A stretch of DNA of 64,000 bases from Oasisia sp. SBJ-2009 (taxonomy: Eukaryota; Annelida; Polychaeta; Sabellida; Siboglinidae), in NCBI GenBank assembly GCA_964017155.1, contig OZ024866.1, positions 21,901,320 through 21,965,319 on the forward strand. Direction: 5' to 3'. Of this stretch, positions 31,051-43,400 are shown piece by piece. The notes under the pieces were generated by a model that worked only from the letters and a program-made list of their open reading frames with translations, was not told the origin of the DNA and did not search any database. Position 1 is the first letter of the stretch. Each line of letters begins with the position of its first letter. The translations under genes and the position numbers were made by a program.

Positions 31051-31904
31051 CATGTACAGACCACATACACCACTTGTCTGCGTCTTCTTACATTGGGGGT
31101 CGTCCGTAATATATACTACTCACGTTTTGCTAGGGATCACTATTTAGGGTGGTATTATATTTTATGCCATGGGTAGCACACAAAAACTAAAAATGGCATG
31201 TATTCGAGGACATGTTTAGTTCCTGAATGTCATTGCTATATACAAAATATGAACAAAAAAGCAGACCCCCAAAATGAAGGTTTTTCCCCAAACCCCCCAA
31301 AATGGAGGTTTCAGAATGTTACTTAAGTCATGAAAATGTCCCAAACAGTTCAGTTACCAGTAGCAACAACTGTCAATAGCTTATGTGTGACCCATGCGAT
31401 GCAATCGCAACCTGGCAACGGCGTCTCATACTTCCAATGAGTGGATGGCTGCCATCTCAAGATTGTTCCATTACAAACATTGTGTGATCCTTAGCAAATG
31501 TTGAGTAGTGTATGTCACACCTGGTGGGTGTCTCTGAAGAACAATTTTAAATGTTGGCTAGTATAAGTGCCATTAAAATGGGTATATTTCGGGAGCATTT
31601 CAGGAAAAATAACCACATGCTATTGCTTAAACATGTACAAATAATTTGTTGATCTACATATCACCTACCATACATATATGACACCATATATTGTTTTCCC
31701 ACAGAAATGTCTATTGATGTAGAAGTCAATTAGAACAAAATTTAGAGTGAGTAGACGGGAGCTGGTCAAGCCGAATGTTGCTTTCGTGTATATAGTGCCC
31801 AGTGGTCAAAGATGTCCAAGTTAGAAAAATAGCGTTGCTCTGCCCCTCACATGGTCATAATCCTAAATGTTACAGCAATGGTTGTTTCCCTAAGTTATTT
31901 TATG

Positions 31905-32215
31905 GCTTTTCGTATGTTACAGTAGCATAACTAAATTTAGGGTTTAGTATAGTGGTACTGTTACATACCGTAGCATGACTAAAATCTGTGATTTGTGATT
32001 GTACTGTTACATAAGTCACTGTAGCGTGACTAAATCCAGGATTAGTTGTGCTGTTATATAAGTCGCTAGCATGACTAAATCTAGGATTAGTGTTTGTGCT
32101 GTTACATAAGTTACTGTAGCGTGACTAAATCCAGGATTAGTGTTTGTGCTGTTACATAAGTTACTGTAGCGTGACTAAATCCAGGATTAGTGGTTATGCT
32201 ATTTACACAAGCTAC
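31905..32215. repeat. ~51-bp minisatellite, about six copies
   Basis: Unit of the form gctgttacataagttactg / tagcgtgactaaatccagg, degenerate towards the left. Confidence 0.85.
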
Positions 32216-32707
32216 ATATTGGATACTGCTTCAGATTTATCCAGGCTATCTTTTTTTGCTACAATCTAGATCTTTGTTTAGGTACTGCAAGAAGTAAGGT
32301 ATATGCAGGTTATTAATACGTTATGCACATCAATTTTGGCTTGTCATATATTGTAATTTGTTAGCCAACTTCAATTTGTATAGATCTATATTTCAATAGC
32401 AATAATTATAAACAATACACAACTATGACATTTACTGCCCTTAGACACATTGGCAAGTAAAACTAAACATATCCAAAAAGGTTTAATCGACCAACTGCAA
32501 AACAAAACTAAAAATGTAACGAGACCGCGTAATATCTATAGTTATTACCATTATGGATAATAATATCTATAGTTATTACCATTATGGAGGCATTCTGACT
32601 CTGAGATCGACCATCTTAAAAATTGTCCAGTGAATCAACATTCCCTATACTTTAAGCATATTCTTCAACCCTATAAACTACATAATTCTAGGACACGCAA
32701 TTTTTTA

Positions 32708-33128
32708 GGCACTTATGTACAAGTCGGACCCACCTCAATTTTGCCGTTATAACTGTATTTTTGCCAACATTTGATACTTGATATTGTTAATTCAATCAAT
32801 TATAATCATCTTGCGCATATTTATGTTTTATAAACAGCGCGTCTTGGCATACTTTTGAGGTCGAAAAGACAGCACGATTTGTGCCAGTCGCAAGCGCAGC
32901 GGTGCATGTTACTACGCTGTGCACATGAAATGAGCGATAAACAGTTTGTTTATGCCGACCGCGCTGTCTTTTCGACCTCAAAAGTCTGCTAAGACGCGCT
33001 GTTTATAAAACATAAATATGCGCAAGATGATTATAATTGATTGAATTAACAAAATCAAGTATCAAATGTTGGCAAAAATACAGTTATAATGGCAAAATTG
33101 AGGTGGGTCCGACTTGTACATAAGTGCC
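32708..33128. mobile_element. hAT-like MITE with 8-bp TSD and ~190-bp inverted arms
   Basis: The ends GGCACTTATGTACAAG / CTTGTACATAAGTGCC are flanked by the direct repeat ATTTTTTA (32700-32707 and 33129-33136). It is almost wholly palindromic (421 bp), so the whole element can fold. The 8-bp duplication points to a hAT family transposase in trans. Confidence 0.85.
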
Positions 33129-33739
33129 ATTTTTTAGATTAAAAAGATCAAATGTTGAAGCTACATATGGTAGAAAATGCGATCATAATAAAAATATTGT
33201 TCATGTTATACAAAAAAGCTTTGAATGAGAATGTCGGTTTAAGCCAATTCGATAGATGGCGCCACTGAAATAACTCTCCTCTAAGCAAACTTCCTAAATT
33301 CATTTGGACTTCCAAATGTCCTTCCATTTATTGTCCCTCACGCATGTCTACATCAAAAAGATAGACGCATTCGACACGAATGACAATTTATGTATACCAT
33401 GAACTTGAAACATCAATAAAACTTAGCTTTAATTTTACGTAATGCAGTTCGCCATCGGCATCGGTATTTATCAGTTCAGTTTTCACTGAATCACGCAATA
33501 TATTTCGCGAAAATTGTTCGACTTGGGACGATTTGTTTAGGTTACAACACCCACAAATAACAAAAAAGTATATCCTGGTTCGCATAGAGCCGGATCAAGG
33601 ATGGGCAAGGGATGGTACGGATCTTCTCAGACCGTGGAGTCTGGACACTCGATCAGCTAGTGAATGCGGATGTGGGTTTGTTTACCGATGGCGAAGTGTA
33701 TGTGGCGTGTCGCTACTGCGCATGAGCTGAACGCAGAAA

Positions 33740-35351
33740 ATGGATGTTGGCGGCTGGCGCGGAGGTAAGAGTCGACGGTGTGGACGATTGTTTCTGTGTG
33801 TTCATATATCCTATCCATAATCTGTATTTCGTGGTGCATGACAATAGTTGGAGAAATAGGTTAGGGTTGTGACATAAACTCAATTATAAAACGGCAGGCA
33901 GTACACACTGCTGTAGCGTATTACGATCTAGTTTTGACAGCTACGGGCCTACGCCTACTCAGGCTACTGGCCTACTACCGTAACTACGGCTAAGCCTAAC
34001 TACGCTACGGCCTACGCTCAGCCTAGGCTTGTGTACAAACTGGCCTTGTTTGAGAGCAAGGAAAACAAAACCACGTGCTTTTGTAAATACAGGAATGATA
34101 ATTTAGTGTACACGCATACATTGCAGGACAGCTAGTGTACGTTCAAAAACCATCTGCACATTCCTGCCATCAACACATACAAACCTACCCCCCCCCCCCC
34201 CCCGTCTTCTGTCAAAACTAGATCGCTATACTGCAGCGTGTATCACCTACCTTTTACAGTTTAGTTTGTCATGACATTCATACATTTCTCCTTCTACTGT
34301 CATGTACCACAACAGACAATTTATTGCTGTAACAGGCTGAATTGGTTTTATAAATTAAAATAAACTCCAGGGGCTATTTAAGGTGTAAGGGGTTTGGATG
34401 AAGGACTGTACTATGTACTGTACAACAATGTATAACAACTTCTAAAGATATATTAGACAAACATTATTTTCATATGTGGAAAGGGGGCAATTTTGTCTCC
34501 CAGTGCTGGACATCAGTACTTTCAGCTGGCTTGCATGTAATCATAAATATGATAAAAATAATGTTTTCTGTAACATTTTCATCTTAGATGTAGGAGTGTA
34601 CATATAGGCTGAGGATATCAGACGTCAGTGTTTTGAGAAGTTCCCTTATCGTGTTGTAGATGAGCGGACAGGCAGCCCCAAGAGGTTAATGAAAAGTCCA
34701 GATAAACACAGTCTGGATGCCCAGAATGGCCCAACGACACACAGCGTAGAGGCCCCAAATGGGTTGACAGACAGACAGTATGTGGGGGCCCAGAATGGGC
34801 CACTTAGAAGCCCAGAAACGCGCGTATTAGACATTCAGAACGGGGCAGCAAGAAACGTAGACAGAAACTCCACAGACAGTCCAACGGCGACAATGAGGGG
34901 TATAAACAAACAGGGGTCTGTAGACACACAGAACGGGTCGCCGAAAACGCCCACTTCCCAGAATTCCTCTGGCGGCCACACCTCTCGGAGGAAGTTCCTG
35001 CGCGGGTTGTTCAAGAGACGACGTTCGTCCACTCGCGAGAAAAACTCCGGCCGTACCCTGTCCCCCCGTGCGGCTCACAGTCAGCCGGACGTACGCATGT
35101 GTAGCCCCACATACACACCCCAGTATGAGCCGTCGTACTCGCCGCAGTTAACCCCAACGTATTCGCCCCGGCATACCGCATTACGTACGGCCCTCCCAGA
35201 CCTGGAGGGTGTGGACGCCCCGAGGGTGCATGAGTTGAGTGAGAGCCCCCCGGGGCGGTCATTCTGTGGGATGACCACGTGCGGGGGGTCAGTGCAATCG
35301 CTGGACATCACCACGAACTTCAGCAGTGATGTCACTGTCATCAACGCGTCT
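33740..35351 (+). CDS. MCTP: MCTP N-terminal tail (two exons)
   Basis: The start exon is tiny: MDVGGWRG ending in phase 1 (33764|gtaaga). It joins the acceptor gttgtag at 34659, giving [11 protein letters not shown] and onward, which keeps the frame open upstream of the next methionine at 34689. The tail has a degenerate repeat around QNG ([37 protein letters not shown]), a strongly basic patch [17 protein letters not shown] and a tyrosine/proline repeat ([24 protein letters not shown]). It is probably disordered. The basic patch could touch membranes. The start exon is inferred from phase and from a CpG-richer promoter-like context, so it is less certain than exon two. Confidence 0.75.
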
Positions 35352-35889
35352 GTGAGTAGCACACATTTCAGCAATGCAATGTTTCTTTTTGAGGATATGG
35401 CATTGTCCTGTTTTGTATTAATTAATTATTTAATTAATTAAAGACTAATAAATATGTTTTGTCTGTACTCACAATTTATAATAATAACTTACTTCTTTTG
35501 TGCCAATACCCTAAAACATCTAGCTTAATGGTGCAAAAGATTATTCAGTCTTATTATCATACACAATGCACGAGTCGTCATCAGAGGGAACAGATGGACT
35601 GAAGTTCTAGGAACATAAGGAGGATTGTTTTAGACACCGGTGAAAAGATGTGTTCCTCTTAGTCTGGATTTAATATTTTTATTTTGTATAATTTAGCTAT
35701 TAATGTGGTCATATGCAATTTTTATTAAAACACGAATATGATGCAGTGATCATGGCTATGACATCATCTGTGAGGTCAGGTGAGATAAATAAGATCATGT
35801 GAAATCTTGGTGTCGGTATCACATCATGTATGAGGTCAGATGAGGTAAATGAAATAAATAATTTGTGGTCATATATATATATATACACC

Positions 35890-35943
<54 letters not shown>

Positions 35944-35953
35944 ATTTGTGGTC

Positions 35954-35992
<39 letters not shown>

Positions 35993-37792
35993 CACAAGGA
36001 TTGCAATCATATATATATTATATATATATATGAAGTCAGAGTTAAATTAATATGTTGTGAGTGAGGTCACATCAAAGAGGAATGGTTATGTGAGACTGTG
36101 TATTACGTTAGTGTGATGTGTTGACCCGTGTTGCAGGAAGCGACGGGGTTGAGGAGGCGGCGAGCCTCTCTCCAGGACCACCCCTTCTACTGCCTCGAAG
36201 TGATCCTGAAGGAGGGGCGGGACCTCGTCATCAAGGACAACTGTGGTAGGTCACCCCCTTGGCTTTATTTGTTTAGGGGGCCTGTGTGTGCTTCTTGACA
36301 CTACTACTGACCACGGGCGTCGATCGGTGGGGGACGGGGGACGCGTCCCCCCCACTTTTCAGGGTGGGGGGGACAGCATAGGAATTGTCCCCCCCACTTT
36401 TTAGTTCAGAAAAATTGCGAGGCATATAGCCCGACTCAACATGCCTCTCTCTTAAAAGCTACTACATAGGACTACCTAGACATTAAACTCGCGATATGAA
36501 GTTCAGCAAAGTTATTTATCGCAAATTAACATGAGGCAAACAAGTTTTGAGGCATGTTTGCTGTTAGTGCGCCATAATCCGGGGTAGTTATTTAAACAAA
36601 CGTAATATTTTAATATATTGAACGAAATTTTAGACAACTCTCCACAGTAGTCATCACAGGAGAGTTATCGAACAGCCCGTGGCATTTATACGAAAAATGC
36701 TTTGTTATTTCGCTGCACATTGATGATCTTAAATTTGTCGCGCATACGCAGAAAGGCCAATCGGAAAGTTTATAACTATCGGAAAAATGTAAGCCGCTGC
36801 CGGGCTCTATCAGTTTGCAACATTGTGTTGATATTATTAATAGGCTCTAGCCATCAAGCACATTTTAAATGATGAAATTTGTGTTGCACTTTCACCCTTC
36901 GCTTGCTTGATGCTTATCGCCCACCGCAGAAGCGGCGGATTACTGCACTTTGTGCAACTTATTCCCATATGAGTGATAAACAAATTATTTGCCAAAATGT
37001 TGGATTGGGAAGTTCTACACAGACACACCATGGGCGTCGATCAGTGGGGGACGAGGGGGATGCTGACCACCCCATGGCCTGAGGGGTTCAGCATAGGAAA
37101 TGACCTTATACTTTTTATGTTCATAAAACAAATTTATAGAAATATATAGCGAGACTGATCACTCCCCTCTCTTAAAAACCCTACATCGTTCTAGTAGTAA
37201 AATTAATAATAAGAACTAAACTTCCGACTACCTAGTGGAAACTCACTAGATAAAGTGCTTAGTGGGCCGCAGCCCGCACCTTGCTCTTAGTCCAGTAAAT
37301 ATTCATCATGCCGGGCTCTGTTATTTTGCACCCTTGTGTTGATATAGTAATAGGCATTAACCATCAAACACATAATAGATTATTTATTTTCGTTTGACCT
37401 GTCACCCCTTTGATTGCAGCCTGGTCGTCCTGGTGGATATTTATATTGCCTACGGCGGAACAAGCAGATTTAGGCACTTTGTGTAATTTGATCTAATTTT
37501 AGTGATGACAAATTTGTTTGCCAAAAGGTGGGATTGGGAAGTCCAACACAGGCACCCCTGTTAGCTCTGCGTCGTGTCACTCTATGAATCAGGCAAGCAG
37601 TGTTGGGTCCAATTAAGTCTCCCCCCCCAAATGTTCAGTGATTGGGGTGGGCCATGGCCCCTCTTCAAATATATGTTGCCAACATAACTATTGTAAATAG
37701 CATAACAAAAAGGCTTTTTTAATTTAGAATTAGCACCAGACCAACAATTAATTATGTTTTATATTAAAAAAAATAGTTATGTGTATTTCAGT

Positions 37793-37832
<40 letters not shown>

Positions 37833-40242
37833 CAATTTTATATATACATATATGTATGTATAATATATATATATATTATACATACATATATGTATATATA
37901 AAATTGTCCCCCATCCCCCCCACTTTTAAAACCGGATCGACGCCCCTGCTACTGACACACCGTATTAGTAAGGTGGCGTGCTTGCTGTGTGGTGTGCTAG
38001 CAAGGTGGCGTGCTTGCTGTGTGGCGTGCTAGCAAGGTGGCGTGCTTGCTGTGTGGTGTGCTAGCAAGGTGGTGTGCTTGCTGTGTGGCGTGCTAGCAAG
38101 GTGGCGTGCTTGCTGTGTGGCGTGCTAGCAAGGTGGCGTGCTTGCTGTGTGGTGTGCTAGCAAGGTGGCGTGCTTGCAGTGTGGTGTGCTAGCAAGGTGG
38201 CGTGCTTGCTATGTGGCGTGCTGTCAGTGTGGCATGCTGTCAGTGTGGCGTGCTGTCAGTGTGGCGTGGCGTGCCGTCAGTGTGGCGTGGCGTGCCGTCA
38301 GTGTGGCGTGGCGTGCCGTCAGTGTGGCGTGGCGTGCCGTCAGTGTGGCGTGCCGCCAGTGTGGTGGGCCGTCAGTGTGGCGTGCCGTCAGTGTGGCGGG
38401 CCGTCAGTGTGGCGGGCCGTCAGTGTGGCGTGGCGTGCCGTCAGTGTGGCGTGGCGTGGCGTGCCGTCAGTGTGGCGTGCCGTCAGTGTGGCGTGCCGTC
38501 AGTGTGGCGGGCCGTCAGTGTGGCGTGCCGCCAGTGTGGTGGGCCGTCAGTGTGGCGGGCCGTCAGTGTGGCGGGCCGTCAGTGTGGCGGGCCGTCAGTG
38601 TGGCGGGCCGTCAGTGTGGCGTGCCGCCAGTGTGGTGGGCCGTCAGTGTGGCGGGCCGTCAGTGTGGCGGGCCGTCAGTGTGGCGTGGCGTGCCGTCAGT
38701 GTGGCGTGGCGTGCCGTCAGTGTGGCGTGCCGCCAGTGTGGCGGGCCGTCAGTGTGGCGTGCCGTCAGTGTGGCGTGCCGTCAGTGTGGCGGGCCGTCAG
38801 TGTGGCGCGCCATCAGTGTGGCGCGCCGTCAGTGTGGCGCGCCGTCAGTGTGGCGCGCCGTCAGTGTGGCGTGCCGTCAGTGTGGCGTGCCGTCAGTGTG
38901 GCGTGCCGTCAGTGTGGCGTGCCGTCAGTGTGGCGTGCCGTCAGTGTGGCGTGCCGTCAGTGTGGCGTGCCGTCAGTGTGGCGTGCTGTCAGTGTGGCGT
39001 GCTGTCAGTGTGGTTGTGTTGCAGGCACCAGTGACCCGTACGTCAAGTTCAAGATGGGGAGGAAGCAGTGCTACAAGAGTCGCATCGTCTACAAGAACCT
39101 CAACCCGAAGTGGGACGAGAAGTTCACACTGCCCATCGAGGACCCCTACCTACCCATCCAAGTGAAGGTGTTCGACTATGACCGCTGTCTTACTGATGAC
39201 CACATGGGGTCAGCCACCCTTGACCCCAGTACCCTCCACCTGGACATGTTAGTATCAAGTTAAACTATAAAACAACTAAAACTGTCCCCACAGTCCAGTT
39301 CCTACAACTCTTCTAAACACCTTACATTGTACCAACTGGCAGACTACAACAAACACCATCTCGGCCGCTCTGGGAAGTATTCAGCCATCTTGCAAATACT
39401 GCATAAATACTATTCATACACAGTTATCCACCATCGTTTATAATCAGATACTCATTTAAAACAGCTGAGTGAACTGGAACAAAGTTGAGTGCACAAATTT
39501 GCCCATAATTCCAACCAGCAGTACCAGATTCCAGTCCAATGTGCTCCAGCACTTCATTGCAATGCATTACCTGTGACAGTAAGTCGAAGCCGGCAGTTTA
39601 CAGTTTCGTACAAAATTGCCTCTACAATTTCACTAATTGGCTGGCTGACATAAGTGAGCCATTCTTCGGTTGGTCGCGAGACATTTTCATGCACCACCTA
39701 CTTGACGATATGCGGCTAAGTTATTCGCATTTTCACGGGTAAACTGTCTGCACACAAATGCAGACACTGAGTATGAGTAAAGGTGCGTCGCATTAGTTGA
39801 TTGGGTGCTGCTCCTGTGTGACAACTGACACTCGGGGGGGGGGGGGGGAGGGGGGAATGGTACCAGCCCCAGTTGAACAAACATCATCCATTGTAGGGAC
39901 AAATTAGCCTCACTAGTCAATCTGATGTGAAGGTTCACATGACCAACTATTGAATAATGACACTGTGTGACAGCATGTAAGCCAACGAATTGTAGTAATT
40001 AGCAAAACATTTTTGCACGTTTATTATGACCTTGTTTGACATTCATGTTTAATGTCCCTTTGATCAGTTTTTGTAGCTCGGAACGTTTGCCGAAAACCTG
40101 TCACGTTGTCTAATTTCTGGGTCAGATCTTTAGCTAGTAAGAAACTTTAGCCCCTTTGAAATATGGTAAAATAAAAATGTCACTGTTCTTTCTGTAGTAG
40201 ATTGTTCACAGGAAGTTTGGAATACGAGAACACACACGCACA

Positions 40243-40283
<41 letters not shown>

Positions 40284-40379
40284 TGACACACACACACACG
40301 TACACACACGCACGTGTACACACACACACAAACATACACATGCATGCATGCACGTATACACTTACAAATGCACACACAG

Positions 40380-40411
<32 letters not shown>

Positions 40412-43400
40412 GTACGCACGCACGCACGCACACAACGGCTCTGACTGAGGTGTTTCTGTTGATCAGGCCGACCCCAGTGCGTCTTGACCTCAGTGAAAAA
40501 GGTCAAACAGGCAACATGGGCTACTTGCTCCTACAGTGCACCCTCATGCCAAGGTCACAGGACGACAAGGATCAGGTGAGTGCAAAGATGGTCAAATGGG
40601 TCGGTAGTTTCTGGTTCAGAACGATGAGTTGGGTAATACCAATATTTATGCTACTGTGGTTTTATATTAGCATCTATTAATCATGTATTCATATTTGCAT
40701 GTTTCGTGATGGGTTTCAAAAACTTGCAGACCGAGTAAAAAGGTTTTTATAAAAAATAAATCTAGTTGATAGCAAGATATAGAACAACTATTGAAAAAAG
40801 TGCAGTAATTGCACTGAGCAAATATAATGCACCATTTGTTAAGAAAACGATTAGTACATTTTAGTGATCGATGTTTAAAAACGGGATCTAGAGTGACTTG
40901 AGGGTTATTACTCGGATTGTTACTACCGTAGTAACTTATAATGGACTGCCGGGTCAGTACTAACCAATGCTCAAAGCAGATGACTAATAATGTATATAAT
41001 AGTAATTCCATGTACAGTTACTGACAATTACGGATGTGTTGAGATTTATATAGAATTTATTGTTACAAACATGGACATAGGCAAACTCTCTGTGGCATGT
41101 AAGTTCTTCCCAACAAAACATAGCACGGATCTCTTGTGTAGGATGGTTTTAGTTCTTCCACAAGACATCACATGATGCCAGCCTAAACGTATGTGGTTCC
41201 GTTTTGTAATTACATTAAAAGAGACTTGAATGAGTTTTTGTTGGGTAGAATATTGCAGCTGACACAAGAAGACATATACAAGTGACAGTTTACTGCATCT
41301 AGTAATCAGTACTTTAGTGTACTGTATCTTTGTATTATTGCTTTAGCATTTTATAGTTGAAGGTGTACCTTCTCCTAATGCCGACGTCCACTTTCCACAT
41401 TCATTCGCCTTTTTGTACTATGACAACTGGCGGCGTATTTAGTACAAACAACATTAGTTATTTGCAAATATGTAGTATCCCAGATGTTCATTCTCCTACC
41501 TATAGCTTTATGTAGAGACCCGTCCACCCGTCATTTGGACAGGTAAAAACGAATACGGATGGGTAGAAATATGGATGGACGAGTAAAATATGAAGGAGCA
41601 AAAAAAGGTCCTCCAAAACCATAGATATTGTTAGTTATGCCTTGAAAGTGAGCATAAATGGTGTCATGTGTGTGTATGTAGTCCTTTTCAGGTCAAAAAA
41701 ATACATTTATAGTTTGTGAACTGGCTTAACAGTTAACATCCACATGTCCACCAAAACATGTGTGACTGGCAATAATTTGGTCCTGCATAAAGCCCTGGTT
41801 CTACCTAGGACACGCGAGTGCTGGTCAAATCTGCAGGTGGCGCTACTGTAGTGGTGATAATGGATGCCCCTGGTTTCAAGTGATTTGTCTCTGTGGGGGT
41901 GCTATATTGGTAGAAATGAGGTGATATGACTGAATGGACCTCCTAGATTAAGGGGTTAAGTAGATCCACAGGGGCTCATCTAAATACACACTCTAATAAT
42001 TGTGACATGCGAGGAACTAATTGCTCCATTAGGAGTGAATTATTAGTGGCTGATTCCACGCTGCAAACTGTTGACATGGAATGATTTATTGCTGGTATTC
42101 CATGTATGGCCAACTTTATTTATTTAAAGGTCCAGTATCTGATTTTTGTTAACTGTGAAGTCATATGTAAGTCGTATGTGTTTTGCTCTCGAATTATATT
42201 TGATAACGATGACTTGAAGATATAACTTGGCCACTGTTTTTTTTATAGGCATCTCCTAGCCACTCAGTATGTAGTGGACACTTGATATGACACATTATAA
42301 TTAAACATGTAATGGACTATTGGTCAAATCATGAGTATGCAAAGTTCCTGTTCATTACAATGCATTGCTAAGATATTAATATTGGTTTATGTAGAATTTA
42401 AAAGTGCTTCCTGAATTAAATTGCTTGCTTGTCTCGTTTAAATTTTCTGAAAACTCAGTGTCCATAAATACATGGTGTAATTTTGAAACCGTGGGGTAGT
42501 TTTGGTGAAAATCGTCAGACAAATTAGTGAGTTCTTGAACCCCAGCCCAGTAATCAGTTCAAGTGATTAAAAAAATTGAATCTTCACGTCAGTGTGTGAT
42601 ACAACTATGCATGCGTCTGTTGTTTTGTTGTCGATGTTCGTTGCTCTTTCATAGACCATGTTACTAACACGATGTGGAGTTGTAAGCTACATGTTAACAT
42701 AAGAGTTGGCTTTGACAAGTTACAAGATGCATCAAACAAGACTCATGTTGTTGTCCATCTAAAATAAATTACACTTTTAATATTTGATGTACTATCGTGG
42801 TATTGGTTATTTTTTTTCTGTGGATAATCTTTATTCACACATTTCATATTTGAGCATCAAAAGAGTCAGATTTGTTTTGGAGTAAACCAGGCGAGGAAGC
42901 ATCTTTAATTATCCTGTATTATAAAATATGATTTTACAGTAAAATTTATATATTTTAACAGTACTCTTGACCATAGAATATGTGGATTCATTTGCTTGTG
43001 ATGTGTTTTCTTTCTACTCTAGGTTTCCTCAGCGCATAAGGTAATCACGTGGAAGATGATAGCATGTTGTAATGTTGTACACCCTTTTTGGAATGCCATT
43101 TGATTGAAGTAAAATAAAGAACCCAGAGAATGACCCGACTAGACGAGATGTGTGTTAGACGTATGTAGTGTATTACTGTAGTTAGATGGGTGTTGATTTC
43201 AGTCTGCAACACTCATTGTTTGGAGTAGGTCGGATTGAATGGCGCAGTTCTGTGTGCTACAGCTGGATCAATGTATTGATTTGTGGATTAGAGATATTGT
43301 GTGACGATGCGCAGTCTGGTATTCATGACCGCGATATGTGTCTGTTCTATGATTGACACAGCATATGCTCACCTCGGCTCTGTGGCAAAATGTCACACCT

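Larger units (their letters stand above)
31051..33735. other. RPL36-MCTP intergenic region
   Basis: No coding exon is seen. It contains a 51-bp minisatellite (31905-32215), a 32-bp direct duplication near 32530-32590 and a hAT-like MITE (32708-33128). The last ~150 bp before 33740 is CpG-richer and includes ctgcgcatgagc, an NRF1-like site, consistent with a TATA-less MCTP promoter. Confidence 0.6.

Noticed and set aside
38138..39263. Three overlapping 298-353 residue frames rich in [10 protein letters not shown]
   Set aside because: A stop-free 16-bp repeat opens all frames. Only the last ~75 residues of one frame are the C2A exon.
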